DNA from: Priestia megaterium
GTDB taxonomy: Bacteria > Bacillota > Bacilli > Bacillales > Bacillaceae_H
Direction of reading: 5' to 3'
Length of the DNA: 64,000 bases
Assembly (NCBI RefSeq): GCF_023824195.1
Contig: NZ_CP085442.1
Coordinates: 968,001-1,032,000, forward strand
The notes beneath the pieces are model-generated. The model was not told where the DNA came from and ran no database searches. It saw only the letters and a list, made by a program, of their open reading frames with translations. Numbering within the stretch: position 1 is the first letter of the stretch; each line of letters begins with the position of its first letter. The position numbers were made by a program, and so were the translations under genes. Shown piece by piece: positions 1 to 7,792 of the stretch.

Positions 1-250
1 ACCGTTAGAAGAATTCAGCATTATTGAAGATATATCAATGCTGCGTCCTGATTTAATTGTAACAGATGTCGTGTATATGCCTATGAGATCAAAACTGTTA
101 GAACAAGCTGAATCAGTTGGATGTCACACTATTAATGGAATAGGAATGATGATCTGGCAAGGGGCCATGGCATTTGAATTGTGGACCGGAAAAGAGATGC
201 CTGTAGAGTATATTAAGCAACAAATGTTTGAACCAAGCTTACAATATTAA
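1..250 (+). CDS. Shikimate dehydrogenase-like protein, C-terminal part (5' end outside window)
   Basis: The frame is open from base 2 to the TAA at 248-250, so this is the last ~82 residues of a gene that begins upstream. The segment DLIVTDVVYMPMRSKLLEQA followed by GIGMMIWQGAMAFELWTGKE is the typical end of AroE/YdiB enzymes (the D-V-V-Y-x-P element and the G-x-G-M-x-x-x-Q-G-A-x-A-F-x-x-W-T-G signature), which use NAD(P) on shikimate, quinate or related substrates. It is followed by a catabolic cluster rather than by aromatic biosynthesis genes, so it may be a catabolic paralogue instead of the housekeeping enzyme; that is inference. Family assignment is firm, the substrate is not. Confidence 0.8.
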   Translation, partial: PLEEFSIIEDISMLRPDLIVTDVVYMPMRSKLLEQAESVGCHTINGIGMMIWQGAMAFELWTGKEMPVEYIKQQMFEPSLQY

Positions 251-626
251 AAACCCGTATCTTCAAACTTTACTAGAAAATTGTACGAATGAAGTGTCTG
301 TATTTTCTATTTCTTTAACGCAATAAGAGAAATGGTTGTAAAATTAATACGGTTATTTTTTGAATTTATTATATTAAAAAGTATATATGTTAATTTTCTA
401 AAAATTAAAAATATATATTGCGCAGGCAAATGTAATTCAGTATACTAAAACTCAAGTTTGAATGGATTTTATATTAGTCTGTGTCAAAAGACGACGCTTA
501 GCAAAAAAAAGGCAGGTGTTACAATGAGAAATTAAAAAAGCAGACGTTGATCATCATGTTCGGATATTTGAGTAGATCATAAAATATACAGCACCGTTCC
601 GCAATATGTGAAGAGATTCCCGCCGG

Positions 627-668
627 AATTAGAACGATCTAATAAAAATTTATTAGATCGTTCTAATT
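627..668. promoter_or_regulatory. Double palindromic operator, 20-bp inverted arms
   Basis: Bases 627-668 form a perfect inverted repeat with 20-nt arms and a 2-nt centre. Within it lie two copies of a 16-mer, ATTAGAACGATCTAAT at 628-643 and ATTAGATCGTTCTAAT at 652-667. Each is one mismatch from the exact palindrome ATTAGATCGATCTAAT found at 6106-6121. Two sites with centres 24 bp apart suggest cooperative binding of a dimeric repressor. The regulator is not in the window. Confidence 0.75.
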
Positions 669-849
669 AGAAATTTCTATTAATCTTTTTAATTCCACTA
701 ATAAAATGTTTTTACGAAAGGATAAAAGAATAAGTAAATAGCTAGAGGATTAGGTTTTCAGCATTGCCATCTTTCAACTTTAGTTCAGACAGAATTTATG
801 TAAGCAGGCAATTATAAATGGGATCTGAGCAAAGAAATATTTCGCAAAA

Positions 850-864
850 ATGAAAGCGCATACT
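850..864 (+). promoter_or_regulatory. cre (CcpA) site upstream of the MFS gene
   Basis: ATGAAAGCGCATACT fits the catabolite-responsive element consensus WTGNAANCGNWNNCW at every constrained position. It lies 26 bp before the ATG of the transporter gene, between the likely promoter and the start codon, where CcpA binding usually represses. This suggests the cluster is a carbon catabolic pathway that is switched off by preferred sugars. Confidence 0.65.
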
Positions 865-890
865 TAAAATCTTATGAGTGAGGGAAAAGA

Positions 891-2195
891 ATGAAAAAAC
901 ATCGTTGGTCGATTGTATTCTTGATTGCGGTTGGTGTAGTTGTAAACTATTTTGATCGAATTAATATGTCCATTGCTATGCCGTTGTTACAAAAAGAATT
1001 TAACTTGACAGCAGGTCAGATGGGGATTTTCCTATCAGCATTTGCATGGTCTTACGCTTTACTTCAACTTCCTATAGGGCCCTTGCTAGATAAAATAGGC
1101 GTAAAATGGGTAACGCGTGTAGCGACCGTTATATGGACAGTAGCTTGTCTTCTAACTGCAGTAGCAAATGGATGGGGGTTAATTATTTTATCTCGGGTGC
1201 TGTTAGGAGTTGGAGAAGCACCATTCTTTCCATCTGCTGCCAAAGCAGTTAGCCATTGGGTTCCACGTCAGGAGCGCGGAAAAGCTATCGCAGCTTATGA
1301 TTCTCAATCCAAACTTTCCAACGCCATCGGGGCACCTATATTAGCACTAATTGTAACAGAGTGGGGCTGGCGAGGCGGTTTCTTAGCAACTGCTATTCTT
1401 AGTTTCATATATGCTATTGTTTATTGGATCTGGTATCGTGAACCTCATGAAGATGAGCGTTTGACGAAAGAAGAATATGACTACATTGTTCAAGGCGGTT
1501 CTCAAAGTTCAGAAGAAGTTAAAGGCAGTGCAATGGAGAACATTCGATATTTGCTAACTAAAAGAAAAGTCTGGGCAGTATTCATTGGGTTTGCGGCATA
1601 CGGCTATTCATGGTTTTTGTTCTTGACTTGGCTTCCTGGATATTTAGCAACAGAAATGAACATGTCTATTTTAAAATCAGGCTGGTACTCGGCTATACCT
1701 TGGATTGTAGGTACCATTACTGAAATAGTAATCGGGGGCTGGCTTGTTGATCGTCTTATTAACAAAGGGTATAACCGGACGCGTGTCAGCAAATTTTTTC
1801 TAGTAATAGGTATGGTGTTTGGTTTGTCAATTATTGGGGCAGCGTTTACTCACAGTGCGAACGTAGCTGTATTTTGGATTTCAACAGCACTTGGAGGTCT
1901 TGTTGTCACATCTGCTGTTGCCTACAGCATTCCTACATTTATTGCACCAAAAGGAACGGTAGGAACATTAACGGGACTTTTAACATTTGGGAATAACTCG
2001 ATGGCTATTGTTGCACCTATTACGACTGGGTTTATTGTTCAGGCCACGGGTTCATTTATGTATGCTTTCCTTTTAGCAGCTGCTTTTTTAGTGATTGGAA
2101 TTTTAAGCTATACGTTCCTGCTAACAGATTTAGACCCGATTGAAAGCAAAGAGTCTATCCTATTAGAAGAAAAAGAGTTAACTTTAGAAAAATAA
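891..2195 (+). CDS. MFS transporter, anion:cation symporter (ACS) family
   Basis: A 434-residue permease with about 12 predicted membrane helices. It has the MFS loop signature between helices 2 and 3 (GPLLDKIGVKW, about residues 63-73) and an N-terminus (NYFDRINMSIAMPLL) typical of the ACS group that carries sugar acids and other organic anions (GudP, ExuT, GarP relatives). The ATG follows GTGAGGGAAAAGA, an acceptable ribosome site. It opens a cluster of acid-activating and lyase enzymes and lies behind a double operator and a cre site, so it is probably the uptake step for their substrate, likely a carboxylate. The exact substrate cannot be read from sequence. Confidence 0.88.
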   Translation: MKKHRWSIVFLIAVGVVVNYFDRINMSIAMPLLQKEFNLTAGQMGIFLSAFAWSYALLQLPIGPLLDKIGVKWVTRVATVIWTVACLLTAVANGWGLIILSRVLLGVGEAPFFPSAAKAVSHWVPRQERGKAIAAYDSQSKLSNAIGAPILALIVTEWGWRGGFLATAILSFIYAIVYWIWYREPHEDERLTKEEYDYIVQGGSQSSEEVKGSAMENIRYLLTKRKVWAVFIGFAAYGYSWFLFLTWLPGYLATEMNMSILKSGWYSAIPWIVGTITEIVIGGWLVDRLINKGYNRTRVSKFFLVIGMVFGLSIIGAAFTHSANVAVFWISTALGGLVVTSAVAYSIPTFIAPKGTVGTLTGLLTFGNNSMAIVAPITTGFIVQATGSFMYAFLLAAAFLVIGILSYTFLLTDLDPIESKESILLEEKELTLEK

Positions 2196-2293
2196 ATAAT
2201 CTTAATATTCTGTCTATTGTTAAGTTAAAGCAAATTTACAAATTAATTATCTTAATTAACTATGCAAACAGTTATTACCGGAGGGGATTCAAC

Positions 2294-3502
2294 ATGTTGA
2301 CCAAAAATTATGGACCTTTAACAGGAGTTCAAATACTAGATATTTCTACTATGATTGCTGCTCCTTTTGGAGCTACTCTACTAGCGGACTTAGGAGCGGA
2401 AGTAACCAAAATTGAGCTTCCGGGAAAAGGAGACACGCTTCGGACTGTAGGGCCTTGGAAAGGGACTGAACCCTTAAGGTGGCCGGGACTTGCTCGCAAT
2501 AAAAAGTCTGTTACGCTGGATATTCGATCAGAAGAAGGAGCAGAAATTTTCAAAAAGCTAATTAGTGGAGTAGACGTTTTAATTGAAAATTTTCGTCCGG
2601 GCACACTGGAAAAATGGAACTTAGGATATGAAGAGCTTAAAAAAGTTAATCCTAAGCTAGTAATGGTGCGCGTATCAGGTTATGGACAAACAGGTCCTTA
2701 TCGAGAAAAAGCTGGATTCGGTACACCGGGCACAGCATTTAGCGGACATACTTATTTACAAGGATATTCAGATCGTCCGCCCGTCAGTCCTTCTTATTCT
2801 TTACTAGATTATGTAACTGGCATATATACCGCGTTCGCTTGTGTAAGCGCTATCTATCATAGGGATGTACACGAACAGCCGGAAGGTCAAGTAGTAGAAA
2901 TGGGATTATATGAATCTATTTTTCGAATGATGGAGTTTTTAATCGCTGAATATGATCAAAACGGAAAAGTAAGAGAGAGAAGTCCTGGACTTGCAGGTCA
3001 TTCAAGCCCTGCAGGCACATATGAAACAAAAGACGGAAAATTTGTTGTATTAGTATGCAGTACAGACTCTACCTTTGATCGTCTTGCAGAAGCAATGGAA
3101 AGAAAAGATATGTTAAAGGACCCGAGATATTATACAAATGTAGAACGTTTAAAGCATGATCATGAAGTTCAGGAAATTGTGTCAAGTTGGATTAAGGGCT
3201 TTACTCAAGACGAGCTGCAGGCAAAGTTAGATTCATTTGGTGTGCCAGTTAGTCCTATCTACAGCATTGAAGATATATTTAATGATCCTCAGTATAGAGA
3301 ACGAGAAAACATTGTAGAAGTAGAGCACCCCCGCTTAGGAAAAATTAAGGTTCCGGGAGTAGTACCAAAGTTTTCACATACACCGGGAGCAATTCGTCAT
3401 CGTGCCCCTGAATTGGGAGAACATAATGAAGAAATTCTAGGCGGAAAACTGGGGTTATCAAGTGAAGACTTAGCGGCGTTAAAAGAAAAGGGGGTTATTT
3501 AA
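2294..3502 (+). CDS. CaiB/BaiF class III CoA-transferase
   Basis: A 402-residue member of the formyl-CoA:oxalate CoA-transferase family, which moves CoA between organic acids through an aspartyl-CoA intermediate. The N-terminal GVQILDISTMIAAPFGATLL stretch, the ENFRPGTLEKWNLGYE element (about residues 99-114) and the catalytic aspartate in SLLDYVTGIY (Asp172) are all present, and full length is normal. It starts at an ATG with GGAGGGG 8 nt upstream, 98 bp after the transporter gene, and overlaps the next gene by one base (TAATG). The partner lyase downstream suggests the product is a branched hydroxyacyl-CoA such as HMG-CoA or citramalyl-CoA; that is inference from context. Confidence 0.88.
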   Translation: MLTKNYGPLTGVQILDISTMIAAPFGATLLADLGAEVTKIELPGKGDTLRTVGPWKGTEPLRWPGLARNKKSVTLDIRSEEGAEIFKKLISGVDVLIENFRPGTLEKWNLGYEELKKVNPKLVMVRVSGYGQTGPYREKAGFGTPGTAFSGHTYLQGYSDRPPVSPSYSLLDYVTGIYTAFACVSAIYHRDVHEQPEGQVVEMGLYESIFRMMEFLIAEYDQNGKVRERSPGLAGHSSPAGTYETKDGKFVVLVCSTDSTFDRLAEAMERKDMLKDPRYYTNVERLKHDHEVQEIVSSWIKGFTQDELQAKLDSFGVPVSPIYSIEDIFNDPQYRERENIVEVEHPRLGKIKVPGVVPKFSHTPGAIRHRAPELGEHNEEILGGKLGLSSEDLAALKEKGVI

Positions 3503-4458
3503 TGAATACTATTCAAAAAATAGAATTACCGGAAAAAGTCATAATCTGTGAAGTAGCCCCAAGGGATGGGTTTCAAGCTGAACATGAGTGGATTCCTACA
3601 GAAGAAAAAATATCTATTATCCGTCAGCTAGCCAAGACAGGCATTCAATCAATGGAAATTACGTCTTTTGTACATCCGAGAGCGATTCCTCAGTTAAAGG
3701 ATGCCGAGCAGGTTGTAGAAAGTGTTCAAGATTTAACAAATATCAAATTTCGCGCGTTAGTGCCGAATGTAAAAGGTGCACAGAGAGCCATTGACGCCGG
3801 AGTGAAAAAGTTAAAGCTTATGCTTTCAGCTACAGATTCTCACAGCTTATCTAACGCAAATTGTTCTGTAGAAGAAGCCCAAAAAGGTTTTTATCCTATT
3901 ATCGAATTAGCGGAAAAGCATAACGTTAAAGTGGGAGGTTCAATTTCCGTAGCGTTTGGATGTCCTTATGAAGGAAAAGTTGCTATAGAACGCATTTCTT
4001 CTATTGTAGAACGATACAGAATGATGGGTGTCGAGGAAATTTCTTTAGCGGATACAACGGGGATGGCAAATCCTCAGCAAGTGTATCGTATGCTAGGGTT
4101 TCTTAAACAAAATTATCCCGGCATTATTTTCTCCATGCATTTGCACAATACGAGAGGAATGGCATTTTCTAATGTAGTGGCTGCTTTGCAGCAGGGCGTT
4201 ATTCATTTTGATAGTTCTATTATCGGTTTAGGAGGGTGTCCCTATGCTCCAGGCGCCACGGGAAATATAGCTACAGAGGATCTGGTTCATGGATTAAGTG
4301 AAATGGGAATTCATACGGATATTGATCTTAATAAGCTTATTGAAGCAGCAAAAGAGGTGAAGCAAGTAATTGGTCATGACGGAGGAAGCTATATGCTGCA
4401 AGCAGGTCCTTGTTCAGAACTTCATGCCAAGCCAAAGGTTCAAGAGAAATTAGTATAG
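3502..4458 (+). CDS. HMG-CoA lyase-like enzyme (HMGL family TIM barrel)
   Basis: 318 residues with all hallmarks of the HMG-CoA lyase branch: the EVAPRDGFQ element (Arg21, Asp22), the metal-binding MHLHN histidines (213, 215) and the C-terminal GLGGCPYAPGATGNIATEDL loop with the family's active-site cysteine (Cys246). Enzymes of this group split 3-hydroxy-3-methylglutaryl-CoA to acetyl-CoA and acetoacetate, or citramalyl-CoA-type substrates in related proteins. It is translationally coupled to the CoA-transferase (1-nt overlap), which strongly suggests that the transferase makes its substrate. Isopropylmalate or homocitrate synthases are less likely because the cysteine loop is of lyase type. 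Confidence 0.87.
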   Translation: MNTIQKIELPEKVIICEVAPRDGFQAEHEWIPTEEKISIIRQLAKTGIQSMEITSFVHPRAIPQLKDAEQVVESVQDLTNIKFRALVPNVKGAQRAIDAGVKKLKLMLSATDSHSLSNANCSVEEAQKGFYPIIELAEKHNVKVGGSISVAFGCPYEGKVAIERISSIVERYRMMGVEEISLADTTGMANPQQVYRMLGFLKQNYPGIIFSMHLHNTRGMAFSNVVAALQQGVIHFDSSIIGLGGCPYAPGATGNIATEDLVHGLSEMGIHTDIDLNKLIEAAKEVKQVIGHDGGSYMLQAGPCSELHAKPKVQEKLV

Positions 4459-4517
4459 CTAAGCGGTGAACATGATAGCCTTCTAGGAGGTGAAGAGAGC
4501 GTTTAAATAAAAATAAA

Positions 4518-4530
4518 TTAGATCGATCTA
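4518..4530. promoter_or_regulatory. Single operator upstream of the aldehyde dehydrogenase gene
   Basis: TTAGATCGATCTA contains the exact palindromic core TAGATCGATCTA of the operators at 628-667 and 6106-6121. It sits about 10 bp upstream of a TATATAA stretch (near 4540) that could be a -10 box, so a bound repressor would overlap the promoter of the downstream gene. The whole gap 4459-4609 also holds an orphan Shine-Dalgarno sequence at 4485-4493 with no reading frame behind it. Confidence 0.7.
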
Positions 4531-4609
4531 TTTTTCTCTTATATAAAAACGTTCAGGCCTTATTTTATATAAAAGTTTGTTTAATAAAAATGAAAAGTTG
4601 GTGCTAAAC

Positions 4610-6058
4610 ATGATAGAAACTATTGAAAAGAAATCGCAGCCTTATATTAAAGGTGAATGGATTGTTGAAGATCGTGAAGTTGCTTTAATAAAAAACCCCT
4701 ATTCTGGAGAAGTCATAGGTGAGCAGCTATTAGCAAATGAAGAAGATGTTGAAAAAGCATTATCATCAGCCTATGAAGCAAAAAAACATGTCGCTGCACT
4801 TTCTTCTTACAAGCGTTCTAAAATCTTAAAGAAAGCGGCTCTATTACTAGAACAAGAGAAAGAAAAATTTGCTCAACTTATTTCTTTAGAATTAGGAAAG
4901 CCTTTGAAAAATACGCTGGATGAAGTGGCCCGTTCAATCGAAACATTAGAACTGTCAGGGGAAGAGGCAAAAAGATTGATTGGTGAAACATTGCCTGGCG
5001 ACGTTTCAGAACGAGGTGCACAAGCTATTGCATCTACTTTCCGAGTGCCCGTTGGTGTTGTAGCGGCTATCACACCGTTTAACGCCCCTTTAAATCTTGT
5101 ATGCCATAAAATTGGGCCGGCTTTTGCTGCTGGTAATAGCGTTATTTTAAAGCCGTCTTCGCAAACAACTTTAATTGCAACAGAGCTCTTAAAGCTGCTG
5201 CTGCGGGCAGGATTCCCTAAAGATGCTGTAAATATGGTGCTTGGTCGAAGACAGGTTGCACAGCAAATTGTAAAAGATGATCGTGTGAACATTATTTCAT
5301 TTACAGGTGGAACAGTAGCTAGTAAAAACATCTGTGAGCTAGCTGGAATGAAAAAAGTATTGCTCGAACTAGGAGGAAATGCTGCAACGATCGTTCATAA
5401 CGACGCAGATTTAAACCGTGCTGCAGCTATGTGTGCTAAAACCGGATTTAGCAATTCCGGGCAGAGCTGTATCTCTGTTCAGAGAATTTATGTACATCAA
5501 TCTGTGGTCTCTGAGTTTACCAATCTTTTAAAAGACGAGGTGCTGAAACTTAAAATCGGAGATCCCTTATTGCCTGATACGGATGTAGGGTGTGTAGTAG
5601 ATGTCCATGCAGCTGCACGAGTGACGAGCTGGATTGATGAGGCCGTACAGTCGGGGGCACAAGTGATATGCGGAGGAAAGCACCGCGGAGCTACGGTGGA
5701 ACCTACCGTTCTACTAAACCCTTCTAAAGAAAGTAAAGTTATTTGTGAAGAAGTATTTGGTCCTATTATTAGTATTGTCCCGTACGCTACGATTGAAGAA
5801 GCTATTGAAGAGACAAATGATTCTGCTTTTGGTCTTCAAGCAGGGATTTTTACGAACAAAATGGATTTGGCTTATAAAGTGGCTCATTCTCTTGAAATGG
5901 GCGGTGTAGTTATTAATGGAACATCTAACTTTAGATTAGATCATTGGCCATATGGCGGAGTGAAAAACAGCGGTATTGGCAGAGAAGGTCCACGTTACGC
6001 CGTTGAAGAAATGACTGAAACGAAGATGATTGTATTAAGACTGCCTACAGAGAATTAA
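4610..6058 (+). CDS. NAD(P)-dependent aldehyde dehydrogenase
   Basis: Aldehyde dehydrogenase superfamily, about 482 residues from the ATG at 4610. An upstream TTG at 4577 would add 11 residues but has no ribosome site, and the family N-terminus begins near the chosen ATG. Visible motifs are ITPFNAPLNLV (cofactor-binding region), FTGGTVAS, the general-base glutamate in LLELGGN, the nucleophile in NSGQSCIS (near residue 285), and the late motif EEVFGPIISI. It resembles lactaldehyde/succinate-semialdehyde types more than acylating ones. It has its own operator and promoter region, separated from the lyase gene by 151 bp, so it forms a second transcription unit of the same regulon. Confidence 0.88.
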   Translation: MIETIEKKSQPYIKGEWIVEDREVALIKNPYSGEVIGEQLLANEEDVEKALSSAYEAKKHVAALSSYKRSKILKKAALLLEQEKEKFAQLISLELGKPLKNTLDEVARSIETLELSGEEAKRLIGETLPGDVSERGAQAIASTFRVPVGVVAAITPFNAPLNLVCHKIGPAFAAGNSVILKPSSQTTLIATELLKLLLRAGFPKDAVNMVLGRRQVAQQIVKDDRVNIISFTGGTVASKNICELAGMKKVLLELGGNAATIVHNDADLNRAAAMCAKTGFSNSGQSCISVQRIYVHQSVVSEFTNLLKDEVLKLKIGDPLLPDTDVGCVVDVHAAARVTSWIDEAVQSGAQVICGGKHRGATVEPTVLLNPSKESKVICEEVFGPIISIVPYATIEEAIEETNDSAFGLQAGIFTNKMDLAYKVAHSLEMGGVVINGTSNFRLDHWPYGGVKNSGIGREGPRYAVEEMTETKMIVLRLPTEN

Positions 6059-6105
6059 AATCAAATCAATATGTAGGACGTTTATAAGTATATATCGTAA
6101 TTTTA

Positions 6106-6121
6106 ATTAGATCGATCTAAT
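6106..6121. promoter_or_regulatory. Perfect 16-bp palindromic operator ATTAGATCGATCTAAT
   Basis: An exact palindrome 28 bp before the start of the TIM-barrel gene. It is the best-matching member of the operator family seen at 628-667 and 4518-4530. TATA-like sequences lie just upstream (TATAAG, TATATA within 6083-6096), so the site probably lies at or just downstream of the transcription start and would act by blocking elongation or promoter clearance. Confidence 0.75.
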
Positions 6122-6149
6122 CTGTTTGAATAAAGGAGGAATTTATAAA

Positions 6150-7025
6150 ATGGCTAATCAATTTTCCCTTGCGTATCTCACTGTTCTTGGATGTTCGCCA
6201 CCTGAAATGACGTATATGGCTGCGAAGGCAGGATATGATTTTGTTAGTTTAAGGCCTATTTACATGGGGTTGCCTGGAGAGCCTAACTATGCGTTAGCTG
6301 AAAATAAGCAGCTGATGCGAGAAACAAAATCTGCTATGTCAGAAACAGGAGTGAAGCTTCTTGATATAGAGTTAGCACGTATCTATGAGGGAGTTGATCC
6401 AAAACGTTACTTACCTGCAATGGAAGCAGCTGCTGAACTTGGAGGACGTCACGTCCTTAGTAGCATTTGGACGGACGATCGCAATTTTGGTATCGAATGT
6501 TTTGCTGAACTCTGTGATCTAGCTAAGCCTTTTGGTTTAACCATTGAATTAGAATTTGTTCCTATTGCGAGCGTATACAACCTTAAAGGAGCACTGGATG
6601 TTCTTCATACAGCTAACCGTGAAAATGCAGGTCTTATGATTGATATCCACCATTTTCATCGATCAGGAGATAAAGTGGAAGATTTGGACCAAGTACCTCG
6701 TGAGTGGTTTCGCTATCTTCATCTTTGCAACGCTTCTGCGGAAATTCCAGTTTCAAAGGAAGAGATGACTCGAGTTCTTAGGGAAGAACGATTGTATTTA
6801 AATGAAGAAGGTATTGATGTTGCTAGTATTGTAAATCGTATCCCGCAGGTTCCTTATTCTATAGAATTGCCAAATGTGAAACGTGCCAACGAATTAGGAT
6901 ATGAAGAGTTTGCGCGCCAATGTTTACAAACTGCTAAACAATACTTAGATAAGCATCCGTGCAAGAAGTATGTTTCTCATGACACTATGGGACAAGATCA
7001 GCTACGTTTTCATTCTACACGATAG
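6150..7025 (+). CDS. Sugar phosphate isomerase/epimerase-like TIM-barrel protein
   Basis: 291 residues from the ATG at 6150, which has AAAGGAGGA 7-10 nt upstream; an in-frame TTG at 6126 lies before that ribosome site and is rejected. The protein belongs to the AP-endonuclease-2/xylose-isomerase-like barrels. Putative metal-site segments are IELEFVP, MIDIHHFHRS, HLCNAS and YSIELPN, giving the usual Glu/Asp/His/Glu set on successive strands. Relatives include sugar epimerases and 3-dehydroshikimate dehydratases. The nearby end of a shikimate-dehydrogenase-like gene makes the latter worth testing, but I see nothing decisive. It is the last gene of the island and has its own operator. Confidence 0.8.
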   Translation: MANQFSLAYLTVLGCSPPEMTYMAAKAGYDFVSLRPIYMGLPGEPNYALAENKQLMRETKSAMSETGVKLLDIELARIYEGVDPKRYLPAMEAAAELGGRHVLSSIWTDDRNFGIECFAELCDLAKPFGLTIELEFVPIASVYNLKGALDVLHTANRENAGLMIDIHHFHRSGDKVEDLDQVPREWFRYLHLCNASAEIPVSKEEMTRVLREERLYLNEEGIDVASIVNRIPQVPYSIELPNVKRANELGYEEFARQCLQTAKQYLDKHPCKKYVSHDTMGQDQLRFHSTR

Positions 7026-7145
7026 TTCTTGTATACCCTTTTAGGTCTAACTGATGTTAGATAGTTTAACAAACTTTTTGAAAAAGTAAACTTTTGTAAA
7101 AGGCGAACTATATATAATTTTGTTAAAAAGATTATTCGTTTATAG

Positions 7146-7174
7146 TTGACTTACAGAAAGACCTATAGTATATT
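7146..7174 (+). promoter_or_regulatory. SigA-type promoter of the riboswitch transcript
   Basis: TTGACT (7146-7151) and TATATT (7169-7174) are separated by 17 bp. Transcription would start about 25-30 bp before the riboswitch aptamer, the usual layout for purine leaders. Confidence 0.65.
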
Positions 7175-7203
7175 TGTAGACAAGAAAAAGCTAAATACGG
7201 TTC

Positions 7204-7272
7204 ACTCATATATGTTTGAGAATATGGCTCAGACGTTTCTACCTTATCACCGTAAATGATAGGACTATGAGT
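7204..7272 (+). ncRNA. Purine riboswitch aptamer, guanine/hypoxanthine type
   Basis: All parts of the purine aptamer are present: P1 ACTCATA (7204-7210) with TATGAGT (7266-7272); P2 GTTTGAG (7214-7220) with CTCAGAC (7228-7234) closing the loop AATATGG; the junction GTTTCTAC (7235-7242); and P3 CTTATC (7243-7248) with GATAGG (7258-7263) closing the loop ACCGTAAAT. The specificity base before the P1 3' strand is C (7265), equivalent to C74 of xpt, which pairs with guanine or hypoxanthine; adenine sensors have U there. A terminator lies about 100 nt downstream, so it probably acts as a transcriptional OFF switch. Confidence 0.95.
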
Positions 7273-7374
7273 AAAAAGTGAATCTAGGTTCCCATTTTTA
7301 CGTTAGTAGAAAGTTTGGTCCAAGCGATTCACATATTCATTTTTGAAAAGAAGTGGATATGACACCGAAGGGAT

Positions 7375-7440
7375 AAAAGCCCAGGCGGGTAGGTTTTTGC
7401 TCATTGTATTTGAGAGACCTGCCTTTGTTTGGGCTTTTTC
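7375..7440 (+). terminator. Riboswitch expression-platform terminator
   Basis: Stem AAAAGCCC (7375-7382) with GGGCTTTT (7431-7438), continued inside by GGCGGGT with ACCTGCC (one G-U), then a U tract. Between aptamer and terminator, GTGAATC (7278-7284) can pair with GATTCAC (7326-7332), so alternative folds exist. Confidence 0.8.
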
Positions 7441-7616
7441 TTATGTGTCTATTTACAGTATGAGCGGGTGATGGAAATTTCTTGTTTGTATCTGCATTGC
7501 TTTCTGGGGAGAATAGCGGTGCAAAGCATGAAATCACTCACTGAAGCTTTATCTGTAAGCCCTCATTTAACCATGGGAAGTACATTCTATCTATTTTCTA
7601 GCATTTTTTCTTTGAT
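7441..7616. other. Gap between two terminators where a riboswitch-controlled gene would be expected
   Basis: About 175 bp between the riboswitch terminator and a second intrinsic terminator. The longest forward reading (ATG at 7469) has no convincing ribosome site and runs straight through the second hairpin, so I do not call it. Either a gene was deleted here, or the unit makes a small RNA. Confidence 0.5.
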
Positions 7617-7647
7617 GAGCAGCGTGGGGACGCTGCTCCTTTTTTTG
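7617..7647 (+). terminator. Intrinsic terminator
   Basis: Perfect 9-bp stem GAGCAGCGT/ACGCTGCTC with a GGGG loop, followed by a run of eight T. It would stop anything read from the riboswitch before the amidohydrolase gene. Confidence 0.85.
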
Positions 7648-7792
7648 TTCTCGCTTTTTTCTCTGTAAATAAAGGTCTCTAAAGAGAAGGTGATTTGCGA
7701 AATTTGGCGAATTAATGCTTTAAACAATAAATGATAGAGAAGATAAAGCGGTCTATGAAAAATGAAGAAGTTGAAAAATTGAGGAGGGAATT

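Larger units (their letters stand above)
251..890. other. 640-bp intergenic region upstream of the transporter gene
   Basis: No ORF of useful length. It holds a large double operator (627-668) and a cre-like site (850-864), listed separately. The rest is very AT-rich. A possible Shine-Dalgarno (GGCAGGTG) near 510-520 precedes an ATG that meets a stop after three codons, so no gene is called there. Confidence 0.6.

Noticed and set aside
7429..7668. 79-codon forward ORF behind the riboswitch terminator
   Set aside because: No ribosome site, composition of T-rich non-coding sequence, and it runs through the perfect terminator hairpin at 7617-7647.
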